From assembly GCF_002368295.1 (NCBI RefSeq), contig NZ_AP018248.1:4349396-4413395 (forward strand): a DNA stretch of 64,000 nucleotides, given 5' to 3'. Positions 35,746 through 46,900 of this stretch are shown piece by piece. The translations under genes were made by a program, and so were the position numbers. The notes under the pieces were generated by a model. The model worked only from the letters and a program-made list of their open reading frames with translations. It was not told the origin of the DNA and searched no databases. This stretch comes from Tolypothrix tenuis PCC 7101. GTDB taxonomy: Bacteria; Cyanobacteriota; Cyanobacteriia; Cyanobacteriales; Nostocaceae. Every line of letters starts with the position of its first letter. Within the stretch, counting starts at the first letter, position 1.

Positions 35746-37062
35746 AGCATCATAGTCAGGTACAATCCTTTCTACATTTCGCAGACTGCGCCAGGTATAT
35801 CCAGCAAAACCTAGAAGTACGCCCAAGAAAGAAAACAGAGTATATTGGAGTGCCATTCCTGAACTTGAACTATTACCGAATAAGCTGCCAAATATAGGTG
35901 CTAGTATACCTTCAGGCATCATTGCTGGGCGGAAAAAATTATCTGCTAAAGGCCCAGCAATTAATAGTCCCAGAGGTGAAGCTATGAGAGTGAATAGATA
36001 GCGAGTAGCGAAAACTCGACCTTGCAGATTAGGTGGTACTTTAGATAGCCATATTACTTGATTTGAACTAGATATCCACACCCAAAATACAGAGGATAAA
36101 AACCCTGTAATCATCCAAATTGAAGGTAAATTTGCCAAGCTAAAAACCATCATTATGCTGTAGTGCAATATGATGCCTAGTAATAAACCATGAATGCGGC
36201 GTTTAAAGCCTCCCCAGATACTCAGCCATAAAGCACCAACTAGACCACCTAAACCAATAACAGATTGAATGCTGGCAAACACTGTGGGATTGCTACCACT
36301 ACGCGCCAAAAGGAAAGACGAATGTATGCCAAATAAAATAGAATCAATTGAGTGAAAAACGAATAGGAATAATAGAAGATTCAGTAACCCATTACTTTGA
36401 ATAATGTAGCGTAAACCAAACGTCAAATCTTGCCAAATTTTTACCTTTTTTACATCGATTTCACTTGGTACAGGTTGGGGTATATGTACAATGCAGATGG
36501 TAGCGATCGCCAAAATAAATGTAACTATATCAAATGATAAAATACCTTGGAGTCCAATTAGGTAATAGAAGCCCCCAGCTAGGCTTGGGGCTATGATATT
36601 TGAGCTAAATTGTCCTATGTGTTCACTCATCACCACAGCCCTAGTGTAATGCTGTTTTGGCACAACCAGAGAAATTGAAGTTGAAAATGCAAAATATTGC
36701 AAGTGACGAAAGGGGCCTAGGATGACAGCAGAGGCGTATATATGCCAAATTTCTAAGTGATTAGTTAGATAAAGTAGAAATATAATAATCGTAGAAATAC
36801 CCGATGCTGCATCTCCCAAAATCATCAAGAGTTTGCGATTATAACGGTCAACAATTATCCCAGCAAATAGAGTAGTAATTAATCTAGGTAATTGGTTAAA
36901 AAAGATGATTAATGATAATGAAGTTGCTTGACCTGTAATATTCCATGCCCAGAGTGTAATGGCAAAGTCAGTCATTTCGGAGCCAAGCATTGATAGCACT
37001 TGAGTACTCCAAATGAGAAGAAATGTGCGGAAGTTTGGTTGATAGAAATTTTCTGATTTCAA
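35734..37062 (-). CDS. MFS exporter (EntS/MefA-like), last gene of the NRPS cluster
   Basis: This 442-residue inner-membrane protein has about 12 helices and belongs to the MFS_3 branch that includes enterobactin exporter EntS and macrolide efflux proteins. It shows the N-terminal FLLIWSTQVLSMLGSEMTDFAI and the loop motif GIIVDRYNRKLLMILGD (motif A). It probably exports the peptide made by the upstream synthetases. Translation appears to begin at TTG 37062, because AGGAGC lies seven bases upstream and no closer ATG fits the first helix. A 115-bp AT-rich gap separates it from the cupin gene. The substrate is inferred from context only. Confidence 0.88.
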   Translation of the reverse strand: MKSENFYQPNFRTFLLIWSTQVLSMLGSEMTDFAITLWAWNITGQATSLSLIIFFNQLPRLITTLFAGIIVDRYNRKLLMILGDAASGISTIIIFLLYLTNHLEIWHIYASAVILGPFRHLQYFAFSTSISLVVPKQHYTRAVVMSEHIGQFSSNIIAPSLAGGFYYLIGLQGILSFDIVTFILAIATICIVHIPQPVPSEIDVKKVKIWQDLTFGLRYIIQSNGLLNLLLFLFVFHSIDSILFGIHSSFLLARSGSNPTVFASIQSVIGLGGLVGALWLSIWGGFKRRIHGLLLGIILHYSIMMVFSLANLPSIWMITGFLSSVFWVWISSSNQVIWLSKVPPNLQGRVFATRYLFTLIASPLGLLIAGPLADNFFRPAMMPEGILAPIFGSLFGNSSSSGMALQYTLFSFLGVLLGFAGYTWRSLRNVERIVPDYDAGEC

Positions 37063-37177
37063 AGTTAAGCTCCTAAAAAAATGACATATAAATTTGCCAT
37101 TTTTAAACCATCTTTTTACTTATTGTGTCACTCAAAAATAAGTAATATAGATATATTTGATAATTTATTTAGACTAA

Positions 37178-37993
37178 TTATCCCAAATAATTATTAATTT
37201 GGGATAAATTACTATTAAAAGCAGGATGTTCTTCCCAAACATTGCATATTTTCTGGGTATATAACCACATATTAATATTAATAGTAGTGGTAAGAGATAA
37301 TGCTTGATGCCACCAAAAAGCAGGGATAAATAGTATATCACCTGGATTCAGAACAGCTTCTAATCCATGAATTTCGCTAAACTTGGGAAATATTTCTAAG
37401 TTTGGTTGCTGTGGATCGATAGGACTTGACCAAAGCTCGTCATCAATTTTTTTGACATAAAGTTTTTCTTGTTCTTCGGGTGCAAATAATAAAAATACTT
37501 TTTTACCGAATATTTGAGCATTAAAGTTATGGTCTGGGTCGTTATGGATCGTTGATTTTTGATTAGCTGCTCCTATCCAGATACGAACATCAAAGCCGCT
37601 ATTTTCAGGAAAATAGTTAGGAAAACTAAAATGCGGCTTTAACTGGTCAAAATATTCTTGAGCTTGGGGCGAAGTTAAAGAAAGATTGCCAAGATATGAT
37701 GGACGTTGAGTATCTGTATTGAGTGATTCAATACTATCTATATAATCAGCAACTGATATTTCTGTTAGTGCTGTTGATTTCCCGAAAAATACATCAAGTT
37801 CATTATCGCTGCATCTCACGGGAACAAGTACATTTGCAAACATACTTTTGAAGGTGTCCGGGTTCCACAAAAAACAAGCTGGCCACTCATTGGCAACACC
37901 AGAGATAATTACTGGCTTGTCTTGTAATACAAACTCTTGCTGGAGTTGTTCTACTGTCGGTTTTTCAATGCGTTCTATAGGTTGAAGTTGCAT
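37178..37993 (-). CDS. JmjC/cupin_8-like Fe(II)/2-oxoglutarate oxygenase
   Basis: This 271-residue protein of the FIH-like cupin_8 family starts QLQPIERIEKPTVEQLQQEF and has PVIISGVANEWPA near the N-terminus. Its metal site is complete: H-x-D in STIHNDPDHNF, a co-substrate Lys in FGKKVFLLF, and the distal His in IPAFWWHQAL after NPGDILFIP. It should hydroxylate a peptide or amino-acid side chain. Lying between the aminotransferase and the exporter on the same strand, it is probably a tailoring enzyme of the NRPS product. The frame extends to a TTG at 38053, but the added residues include a translated HIP1 site, so the ATG at 37993 is preferred. Confidence 0.82.
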   Translation of the reverse strand: MQLQPIERIEKPTVEQLQQEFVLQDKPVIISGVANEWPACFLWNPDTFKSMFANVLVPVRCSDNELDVFFGKSTALTEISVADYIDSIESLNTDTQRPSYLGNLSLTSPQAQEYFDQLKPHFSFPNYFPENSGFDVRIWIGAANQKSTIHNDPDHNFNAQIFGKKVFLLFAPEEQEKLYVKKIDDELWSSPIDPQQPNLEIFPKFSEIHGLEAVLNPGDILFIPAFWWHQALSLTTTININMWLYTQKICNVWEEHPAFNSNLSQINNYLG

Positions 37994-38055
37994 ATTATTA
38001 GAATTTTGTGAGTGAATTTTGCAGGCGATCGCGCTGGAATAATTGGCACGCAATT

Positions 38056-39468
38056 CTACAAAAAATATCCTGAGCGCAAGTCATTGATACTATTTTTCAC
38101 AGCTTGAATTATGTAATTAATATCTTCATCTGTATGCGCTGTTGATAAGAAGCCACTACCACCTCGGCTCAAAAATCCTCGCTTGATTAAATGATAAGTT
38201 AACAAACTTAAACCCAGTGGTAGAGATTGTTCGGAGTTCGTAGTATTTCCAGAAGTAGCAGGGCCAAATAATGAGCCAAAATTAATCATCTTCACGGGTA
38301 TTTTTTCAGCTTCAAAGTAGGCATTTAAAGTATTAACAAACCCTGCTGTGCGTTGATTTAAATTTGATTGCAACGTAGCACCTTGAGTTTTGAGATACTT
38401 CAACACAGCTTTTGCAGCAGCTAAAGATAAAGGATGCTTACAATGTGTCCCTGCAAATAATGTTGTTTCTATCTTAGGGAAGGAAGCATCACCATAGTGC
38501 CACATCCCACCATCAATTTTATCCATATAGGCAGCTTTACCAGCGATAACACCTATAGGTAAACCGCCACCAACAATTTTTCCATAAGTAGCTATATCTG
38601 CTTTAACACCAAACCATGCTTGTGCGCCACCTGGATGAATTCGGAAACCTGTGACCATTTCATCAAAAATTAAGGCAATATCTAATTCTGTTGTTAATTG
38701 TCTAAGTTGATGAAGAAATTCTTGTGGTTGTAAATCAACACGACTAGTTTGTACAGGTTCAACTAAAACAGCAGCTAATTCATGTTTATAAGTTTCTATT
38801 AATGCTAATGATTGAGGATTACCATAATCCAGAACTAAAACATCTTCAGCAATTTTAGGGGGAACACCTGAAACTGTTGGTAGTATTTGTAAACTGCCAT
38901 TAATTTCTTTATTATCAACTAAAGTAGCATCAGAATGACCGTGATATGAACCAGAGAATATTGCTATTTTATTGCGGTTTGTAGCGGCTCTGGCAATACG
39001 AATAGCTGACATCACAGCTTCCGTACCTGTATTGCTAAAAGCCACTCGTTCCATTCCAGTCATTTCAGCGATTAACTCAGCAACTTCCCCAGCTAATTCT
39101 GTTTGAGGGCCAAGTTGGATACCTTGTTCTAACTGTTCTATTAACGCTGTTTTCACAAAAGATGGATTGTGACCAAACAGATTTATGCCAAATCCCATTG
39201 TTACATCTACATATTCATTACCATCAACATCCCAAATTCTGGAACCACAGGATTTTTTTGCCACAATGGGATAGCACATTTCTTTTAGTGCTAAGTTGAA
39301 TCCTGCGGGAACTCGACTATCAGCTAAGGTAAAACGATAATTCTGTGTCAGTTGTTTAGATGTTTTGGTAAGTTGGTTGTAGTCATTGATGAATTGCTGT
39401 AAATAATTTTTTTGTACATCCTCTGGTGAGCTATGAGGTTGCTGTAATTTAGAAATTATTTTTTGCAT
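38056..39468 (-). CDS. Class III aminotransferase (GSA aminomutase-like)
   Basis: This 470-residue PLP enzyme resembles glutamate-1-semialdehyde aminomutase and NRPS-associated aminotransferases. It has the N-terminal substrate region VDVTMGFGINLFGHNP, the cofactor segment SNTGTEAVMSAIRIARA, GSYHGHSDATL, the LIFDEMVTGFR Asp, and the PLP Lys in TYGKIVGGGLPIG. It overlaps the end of the reductase-ending NRPS by 20 bp, which implies translational coupling and a shared role: most likely transamination of the released peptide aldehyde to a primary amine, as MxcL does after MxcG in myxochelin biosynthesis. The frame is open to a TTG at 39498; the ATG at 39468 starts the natural sequence. Confidence 0.9.
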   Translation of the reverse strand: MQKIISKLQQPHSSPEDVQKNYLQQFINDYNQLTKTSKQLTQNYRFTLADSRVPAGFNLALKEMCYPIVAKKSCGSRIWDVDGNEYVDVTMGFGINLFGHNPSFVKTALIEQLEQGIQLGPQTELAGEVAELIAEMTGMERVAFSNTGTEAVMSAIRIARAATNRNKIAIFSGSYHGHSDATLVDNKEINGSLQILPTVSGVPPKIAEDVLVLDYGNPQSLALIETYKHELAAVLVEPVQTSRVDLQPQEFLHQLRQLTTELDIALIFDEMVTGFRIHPGGAQAWFGVKADIATYGKIVGGGLPIGVIAGKAAYMDKIDGGMWHYGDASFPKIETTLFAGTHCKHPLSLAAAKAVLKYLKTQGATLQSNLNQRTAGFVNTLNAYFEAEKIPVKMINFGSLFGPATSGNTTNSEQSLPLGLSLLTYHLIKRGFLSRGGSGFLSTAHTDEDINYIIQAVKNSINDLRSGYFL

Positions 39469-42400
39469 ATATTTCAGTTGCGTTGGGAACAGAAACAAAA
39501 TTATGACGAACTAGGTGAGAAAAATATGTAGCAAGTAGCTTCTCATCTGTGGTTGGACAAACAATAGAAGTATCTATGAGTCCTCTTTGTGTGTTGCTAC
39601 AATCAAATTCAAGAGCTACAAAGTTGGAATTTTCAGGTATTGATGCTGATTCACTACTCTTTGTGAGAGTAAATAAGGGAATTAAAGGATATAAAGGATG
39701 ATCCGGAAAATTATCAGCAATTTTTATTAATTCTTTTTGCCATTGCTCCTCAGATAATTGTTGCAGTGGATATCCAAAAGAGCGAACTACATTAAACAAT
39801 ATCTTCAAGTTAAGAAGCTGTGGATTTAGTACGTGAAAAGTATTGTTTAAAGATTCTTTTTGTCTAGATAAATAAACAATAGCTTTGCTGACATAATCTA
39901 CAGGTGCTAAACTATCGAAAAATTCTTGTTTGGGAACGCTACCTAGTTGGACGCATCCTATCAGTAATCTGTAGAAAAAGTCATTGGGATTAAATGCACC
40001 TGTCTTGCTATGTCCTGATATTCTTCCTGGTCTGTAAATGGAAATTGGTAAGCCGCGATCGCGCGCAATATTAATTAACTTTTCTGCTACCCATTTACTT
40101 TGAGTGTAACCACCTTCTGGTATTGGATAATCATCTAGGTGAGATTCTTCGCTAACTAACTTAACTCCAGTACCTGTAGTTGGAGAAAAAACGCTAATAG
40201 TAGAAATGAAATGTACAGGTTTAATTTTTATTTCGCTGGCTAACCTTAAAACTTCCTGTGTTCCCAGCACATTAGCAGCTTTGAGTGTGGAGTATGGTGA
40301 AGCATGATGCACCCATGCACCATTGTGATAGATAACATCAATTTTCTTGGCTATTGCTGTAAATTGTAATTGCGAAAGTCCTAAAAGCGGTTGAGATAAA
40401 TCACCTACAACTGGAATAATTCTATAACTTTGAGATTCATTCCAAATGAAGTATGATTCTAGAGCGCGGCGTAGTTTTTGCTTTCCTTCCTCTGCATTAG
40501 CAGCACGAACCAAGCAATAAATATCTGCTTGCGTTTGTTGGAGTAGTTCATCTAGTAGAAAAGCACCTAAGAAACCTGTAGCTCCTGTTAAAAATATACA
40601 AGCAGGATTAGTTATCTCTTCAATTTTTTTACTTTCACAATTGATTGCTGGATCAAGCACAGCATCGGCTTTAAAATTAAAGGTAGGATGATGAATATTT
40701 ACAGTTTCTAACCTCTCAATAAGAGTTGCTACTGTGGGTGCATCAAATAGCGTTTGTAAGGGCAAATCTACTTGAAAAACTTGGCGAATACGAGCAAATA
40801 AGCGCATAATTAATAAGGAATGACCCCCCAACTCAAAGAAGTCATCATAGATTCCTACTCGTTCCAAACCAAGGACTTCTGCCCAAATTTGTGTGAGTTG
40901 TTCTTCTTGTATATTACGTGGAGCTACATAAACTTTTTCTAGCTTTGAATGAGACGCTGCAAATACTGGTAAGAGTTTACGGTTAACTTTGCCATTAGTA
41001 TTTAATGGTAATGTTTCTAATGGCACAAATCCTGTAGGTAACATATACTCAGGTAGCTGATTTTGTAAAAAGCAACGCAAGTCACTGACTGTAATTGTTG
41101 ATGCTGTTTTTGGAACAAAGTAAGCTACTAAAAACTTATTACCGCTATTATCTTGTTGTATGTTTACAACTGCTTGGCGTACAGCAGGATGTTGAGAAAT
41201 AACTGCTTCTATTTCCCCTAGCTCAATCCGAAAACCTCTAATTTTTACTTGTTGGTCAATGCGTCCCAAAAATTCAATATTACCGTCTTCCAAATAGCAA
41301 ACTAAATCTCCTGTTTTATAGAGATATGAGTCAGGTATTTTACTGTAAGGATTAGGGATAAATTTACTAGCTGTTAAATCTGGACGATTATAGTAATGCC
41401 GCGCTAAACCGTCTCCACCAATATATAATTCACCAGGAATACCAACAGGAACGAGTTGCAAATTATTATCTAATATGTAAATCTGGGTGTTGGCAATAGG
41501 ACGACCAATAGGAACAGAATTTTCTATCTGGCTATCAGCAGTAATAGGATAGCAACAGGTAAATGTAGTATTTTCTGTTGGGCCATAACCATTAATTAGC
41601 TGACAGTCTGAATATGCTTTTAAAAACTTCTGTACATGGGTCACAGATAAAACATCACCACCAGCTAAAAGTTGTCGTACTTGCTTTAAATCTTCTAGTT
41701 GTTCATCTACAATTAGGTGAAATAAACTAGCAGTCAGCCATAAAGTTGAAACTTGATATTGTTGCAGAACTTTTCCTAAATCTGCCAATAAATTTGTACT
41801 GTCACCGGGGAATAAAACTAGCTTTCCACCATTTAATAAGCTACCCCAAATTTCAAAGGTGGCTGCATCGAAGGAAATAGGCGCAGCTTGCAAGAATACT
41901 TCTTGTGCATTCAAGTTAGCGTAAGTAGTTTCTTTCACGAGCCTGACTACACCTTGATGAATGATGCTCACACCTTTAGGCGTTCCGGTTGAACCGGAAG
42001 TGTACATCATATATGCTAAATTCTGAGGAGTAATTTCAGTGAGCAGATTAATATTACTCTCTTGGCTAATAGTATCTTCTTCTTGATCCAAGCAAATAAC
42101 TTTAACCGAGAATTGGAATAATTTTGTTAATAACTTGTTTTGGGTTAATAATACTGGTGTCTGTATATCTTCCAGCATCCAGGCTAAACGTTCTGATGGA
42201 TATGTTGGATCTAATGGTACATAAGCACCTCCAACTTTGAGAATGGCTAGTATAGCAATCACCATTTCTAAGGAACGTTCTAAGCAAATAGCAACTGGAA
42301 CTTCTGCTTTGATATTTAGTTTTCTGAGATAATGTGCTAACTGATTGGCACGCTGATTTAATTCTTGATAAGTTAATTGCTGTTCTGCAAATACTACCGC

Positions 42401-43861
42401 CACCGCATCCGGTGTTTTTTCTACCTGTTCTTCAAATAATTGATGGATGCACTTGTGTTTGGGATAATGTGTTTGGGTATTATTCCATTCGATTAATTGT
42501 TGATGGATTTCGGCTGCTGTTAATAAAGGTAATGCAGATAGAGATTGGTGAGGATGAGCAACCATACCCTCTAATAATGTTTGCAGATGCCCTAGCATTC
42601 GGGTGATGGTGACTGTATCAAAGCGAGAGCGATCAGCTATGCTGGGCGTTTCGCCATCGCTCACAATCTCTAACGCTAATTCTGTACCTACCCCTGCTTT
42701 AATTGTGATGGGATAGTTTGTCGTTTCCACAGACCGCACATTATGAATCTGCATTTCTGTAGCCCATGCTTTTAAAGAAGCGTCTACAGGGTAGTTTTCA
42801 AATACCAAAATACTCTCGAACAAAGGCAAATCTCTAGGAACTTCACTCCATCCCTGAACTTGCACTAAGGGGCTGTATTCATACTGCTGCGCTTCTACCT
42901 GTTGCGCCTGGAGTTTTTGCAGCCAAGGAATCAACAACTCATCCCCAGAAACCTGCACCCGCACTGGCAAGGTGTTAATAAACAGCCCCACCATTGCATC
43001 AGAACCAACTAATGCAGGTGGACGACCCGCAGAAGTCGCGCCAAAAACAACATCTTCCTCTCCACTATAACGGCTGAGGAGTATAGCCCAAGCTCCCTGT
43101 ACTAAAGTATTTACTGTAAGCTTGTGCTGTCGTGCTAAAGATTGTAGTGCAGCAGTTGTGGCTGGTGATAGCTTGAGTGACTGCTCATCATATCCTGTTG
43201 CGGTATTTGCAGAACCACTTACTCGCAGCTGTGTCGGTGCAGTAAAACCTTGCAGAACTTTGTGCCAAAATGCTTCTGCTTTAGTTAAATCCTGCTGTGT
43301 TAGCCAAGCAATATAGTCTGCATAAGGGCGAGAACGTGGTAACGCTACAACTTGCCCATGACATAGTGCTTCATAAGCCTGGAATACTTGCTGAAGTACT
43401 AAAGCCCCAGACCAGCCATCTAAAATGAGATGGTGGCTACTCCAAATAAAATGATAAGTTGCTTGGGCTATCTGTATCAGGGTCAAGCGCATTAGGGGTG
43501 CTTGAGAAACATCAAACCCTTGCTGACGGTCAACTTGTAAAAACGCTTCTAGTTGTTCTTGTTGTTCAGATACGGGGAATGCTTGCCAGTCTTGTTGTTG
43601 CCAAGGTAACTCTATATTTCTATTGACTACTTGAAATGGCTCTTTATGCTGCTTCCAGTAAAAAGATGTGCGTAAAATAGGATGCTGATTGATAACTTGT
43701 TGCCAAGCTTGCTTAAAAGCTGCAATGTTTAGGCTTTTACTAAAGGTATAACAACTTTGAACCACATAAACCCCTGATTCGGGGGCGTACAGGGTATGAA
43801 AGAGTATACCTTGCTGCGTAGGTGAAAGTGGATAAATATTTTCAATATTTTTCTTGTTCAT
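39449..43861 (-). CDS. NRPS: C-A(Val-like)-PCP-thioester reductase (terminal module)
   Basis: In this 1470-residue protein the C domain (about 8-435, SHHLILDGWS intact) follows an epimerising protein and begins with the acceptor docking style NIENIYPLSPTQQGILFH. The A domain (about 460-960) has TSGSTGTPKGV; its binding-pocket code read by eye is D-A-F-W-L-G-G-T-F, close to the classic Val code. The PCP has GGHSLLIM (Ser near 1012). The C-terminus is a Rossmann NAD(P)H thioester reductase (about 1087-1440: FLTGATGFLGAFLL, catalytic YTQSK), so the chain leaves as an aldehyde or alcohol instead of an acid. An AGGTAAC ribosome site precedes the ATG. Confidence 0.94.
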   Translation of the reverse strand: MNKKNIENIYPLSPTQQGILFHTLYAPESGVYVVQSCYTFSKSLNIAAFKQAWQQVINQHPILRTSFYWKQHKEPFQVVNRNIELPWQQQDWQAFPVSEQQEQLEAFLQVDRQQGFDVSQAPLMRLTLIQIAQATYHFIWSSHHLILDGWSGALVLQQVFQAYEALCHGQVVALPRSRPYADYIAWLTQQDLTKAEAFWHKVLQGFTAPTQLRVSGSANTATGYDEQSLKLSPATTAALQSLARQHKLTVNTLVQGAWAILLSRYSGEEDVVFGATSAGRPPALVGSDAMVGLFINTLPVRVQVSGDELLIPWLQKLQAQQVEAQQYEYSPLVQVQGWSEVPRDLPLFESILVFENYPVDASLKAWATEMQIHNVRSVETTNYPITIKAGVGTELALEIVSDGETPSIADRSRFDTVTITRMLGHLQTLLEGMVAHPHQSLSALPLLTAAEIHQQLIEWNNTQTHYPKHKCIHQLFEEQVEKTPDAVAVVFAEQQLTYQELNQRANQLAHYLRKLNIKAEVPVAICLERSLEMVIAILAILKVGGAYVPLDPTYPSERLAWMLEDIQTPVLLTQNKLLTKLFQFSVKVICLDQEEDTISQESNINLLTEITPQNLAYMMYTSGSTGTPKGVSIIHQGVVRLVKETTYANLNAQEVFLQAAPISFDAATFEIWGSLLNGGKLVLFPGDSTNLLADLGKVLQQYQVSTLWLTASLFHLIVDEQLEDLKQVRQLLAGGDVLSVTHVQKFLKAYSDCQLINGYGPTENTTFTCCYPITADSQIENSVPIGRPIANTQIYILDNNLQLVPVGIPGELYIGGDGLARHYYNRPDLTASKFIPNPYSKIPDSYLYKTGDLVCYLEDGNIEFLGRIDQQVKIRGFRIELGEIEAVISQHPAVRQAVVNIQQDNSGNKFLVAYFVPKTASTITVSDLRCFLQNQLPEYMLPTGFVPLETLPLNTNGKVNRKLLPVFAASHSKLEKVYVAPRNIQEEQLTQIWAEVLGLERVGIYDDFFELGGHSLLIMRLFARIRQVFQVDLPLQTLFDAPTVATLIERLETVNIHHPTFNFKADAVLDPAINCESKKIEEITNPACIFLTGATGFLGAFLLDELLQQTQADIYCLVRAANAEEGKQKLRRALESYFIWNESQSYRIIPVVGDLSQPLLGLSQLQFTAIAKKIDVIYHNGAWVHHASPYSTLKAANVLGTQEVLRLASEIKIKPVHFISTISVFSPTTGTGVKLVSEESHLDDYPIPEGGYTQSKWVAEKLINIARDRGLPISIYRPGRISGHSKTGAFNPNDFFYRLLIGCVQLGSVPKQEFFDSLAPVDYVSKAIVYLSRQKESLNNTFHVLNPQLLNLKILFNVVRSFGYPLQQLSEEQWQKELIKIADNFPDHPLYPLIPLFTLTKSSESASIPENSNFVALEFDCSNTQRGLIDTSIVCPTTDEKLLATYFSHLVRHNFVSVPNATEIYAKNNF

Positions 43862-43917
43862 TAATAGTTACCTGATTGATAATAAGTTCTTTTAAAAAAC
43901 CTCTGCGTTGACAAAAA

Positions 43918-46900
43918 CTATAATTCGATTTCTGCCATTAATTCATCTAATTCTTGTTGACTAAATTGCATCTGGGGGAAATCTGAAGGAGTGAACCCAC
44001 CAGCGTTGGGAGACTGACAGTGGACAATGAGCGATCGCAATGCTTCAATGTATCCTTGAGCTAGTTTTTCTACTGTTGCTAATTCATGTAATGCTTTGCT
44101 GTAAGTCCAATCCAGCCGCAACTGTCCTCCGACAATTAATCCATTCACCTCTAGCAAACAGTTACGCTTTCCTCTAGAACTTTGGGTTGCTCCCGTTGAT
44201 TCCGTCGCAGGTTGAAAAATGGAGGTTTCAGAAATTACTTGGTCAAATTGACCTAAATAATTAAATGTCACCTCTGGTTGGGGTAAAGCTTGCAATTTTT
44301 CCGCAATTGATTGTTCGCTGAGATAACGTAGTACGCCATAGTTAATTCCTTTCTGGGGAATACTGCGTAGTTGTTCTTTTATTGTTTTTAATGCTTCTCC
44401 AGGGTCAAAAGCTGCTGTAATATCCAATAAAACTGGAAATATAGTAGTAAACCAGCCAACAGTACGGGATAAATCAACGTTTTCTAAAATATCTTCTCTT
44501 CCGTGACCTTCCAAATTAACTAAGAGGGAACTATTACCAGTCCATTTTTGAAAAGTTTGGACAAGAGCAGTTAGCAAAATATCATTGATTTGAGTTTGAT
44601 AAGCTATCGGTACTTCATATAATAAAGATGTCGTTTCTGCTGGAGAGAGACTAACTGAAACTGTACAGGCTGAAGCAACAGTATTTTCTCCGTTGGTAAA
44701 GTCAACAGGTAAAGGAGAAATATTTTGATAATGCTGACTCAACCAATAATTAATTTCTGATTTAACATCTGCTAAATTAGTATATTCTTGCAGTTTTTCA
44801 GCCCAACTTTTTATCGAAGTTGTTTTGGCTGGTAGTTTGATTTCTTGACTCTGAAGCAGTTGTTGATATGCTGTTTGTAAATCTTCTAGTAATATTCGCC
44901 AAGAAACTCCATCAACTGCTAAATGATGAATAATAATTAACAGGCGATAAGGTTGATTTTCTCCCAATTTAAATAATGCAACTTGCACTAATTTTCCCTG
45001 AGATAAATTCAGGCTAGCTTGGAGTGCATTAGCTTTCATTTCTAGAGTCTGTCTCTGTTCAGGTTCAGATAAATTTGATAAATCAACGATAGTAAAAGGC
45101 GTGATTTTTTCAGGTGCATTAATGCTTGATTGCAAACCGGATGTAGTTTGTACAAACTGCAAGCGTAAAGCATCATGATGAATCAGTAATTGCTGTATAA
45201 CCTGTTCTAATAAAATTGGGTCACAACTCGAATCTACTGCCAACATTACCGCCTGATTCCAATGGTGGGAATCAAGCAATTCTTGTTCAAAAAACCAATG
45301 TTGAATAGGAGTGAGAGCCAAAGAACCTGTAATAATTCCTTGTTCGTTAATAATGTTTGTCTTAGGAACAGCTACCAATGCTAAATCAGCAATGGTTTGA
45401 TATTCAAATATCTGTTTAGGAGTGAGTTGTAAACCTGCTTGATTAGCTTTAGCAATCATTTGCAGGCTGAGAATAGAATCTCCACCTAATTCAAAAAAGT
45501 TGTCGTTAATCCCAACATTTTCTAACCGCAAAACTTCAGACCAAATTTGCACGAGGGTTTCTTCAACAGGAGTGCGTGGTGTTGCAAACAGAGCTTGTAA
45601 ATCAGGTCTAGCGGTGTCTGGTGCTGGTAGTGCTTTGCGGTCTACTTTGCCATTGGGTAAAAATGATAGGGTATTTAATGTAATAAAAATTGATGGCACC
45701 ATGTAGTCAGGGAGAGTTTGTTTCAAGAAACTCCGCAGCTCACTAACTGTAGGTGACTGTTCCTGACTAGGAATAATATAAGCTACTAAGCGTTTTTCTC
45801 CTGGTACATCTTCCCAAACTAAAACTACAGCTTGTTTGACTTGTAGGTGCTTGGTTAATTGGCTTTCTATTTCTCCTAGTTCAATCCGGAAACCCCTTAG
45901 CTTTACTTGTCCATCAATGCGTTCAATAAACTCTATATTTCCATCTGGAAGATAACAAGCTAAATCACCTGTTTTGTATAACTTTGTCCCCGGAAGAAAG
46001 GGATTTGGAATAAATTTTTCATCTGTCAAATCTGGACGGTTGAGATAACCCCGCGCTAAACCTGCGCCAGTAATGTAAATTTCACCAGGTACACCGATAG
46101 GAACAGGTTGGAGATAAGAGTCTAAGATGTATACTTGGGTATTTGCGATCGCCTTCCCAATCGGTACTACATTTTGCTCATATCCTGGCTGACATCGCCA
46201 ATATGTTGTATCAATTGTTGCCTCTGTTGGGCCGTATAAATTACAGAGTTCAATACTGGGTAAAATGCTGAAAAAGCTTTCCTGTAAATCACTTGCTAAT
46301 ATTTCTCCACCACAAAATACTCGCCGTAGGCTATGGCAGTTGTATATTTTTGGTTCTGCTAAGAGCGATCGCAACTGTGAAGGTACGAACTGTACAATAC
46401 TTACCTGCTGTTGTGTAATCAAATCTAGAAGATAAGCATTATCTTGATGTCCACCGGGTTGGGCTAAAATCAAGCACCCTCCAGCTAACAAAGGTGCATA
46501 GAATTCCCAAACCGAAGCGTCAAAACTAAACGGTGTTTTTTGCAGCACCCTGTCTGACGCTGTGAGGGGAAATTCTGACTGCATCCACAGCATATGATTG
46601 CAGATGGCGCGGTGGGGAATCATCACACCTTTGGGTTGTCCTGTGGAACCGGAGGTGTAAATTACATAGGCTAAGTTTTGGGGTTGAACTTGGCTGTTTG
46701 GGGTTTCGCTACTGTGTTGAGCAATGATATTCCAATCTTGGTTTAAGCAGACTATCTGCGCCTCTGTTTGCGGCAATATATCCTGTAAATGTTTTTGAGT
46801 TAGTAATACCGATACATCTGCATCAGCAAGCATGAATGCCAAGCGTTCTACAGGATAAGCTGGGTCAAGGGGTACATAAGCGCCACCTGCTTTGAGAACC

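Noticed and set aside
35418..35765. 115-residue frame between the TpsA relic and the MFS gene
   Set aside because: It runs across the MITE and relic and overlaps the MFS stop; it matches no family.
38056..39468. Housekeeping hemL (glutamate-1-semialdehyde aminomutase)
   Set aside because: It is embedded in and overlaps the NRPS operon and has an NRPS-associated N-terminal extension, so a role on the peptide is more likely, though the fold is the same.
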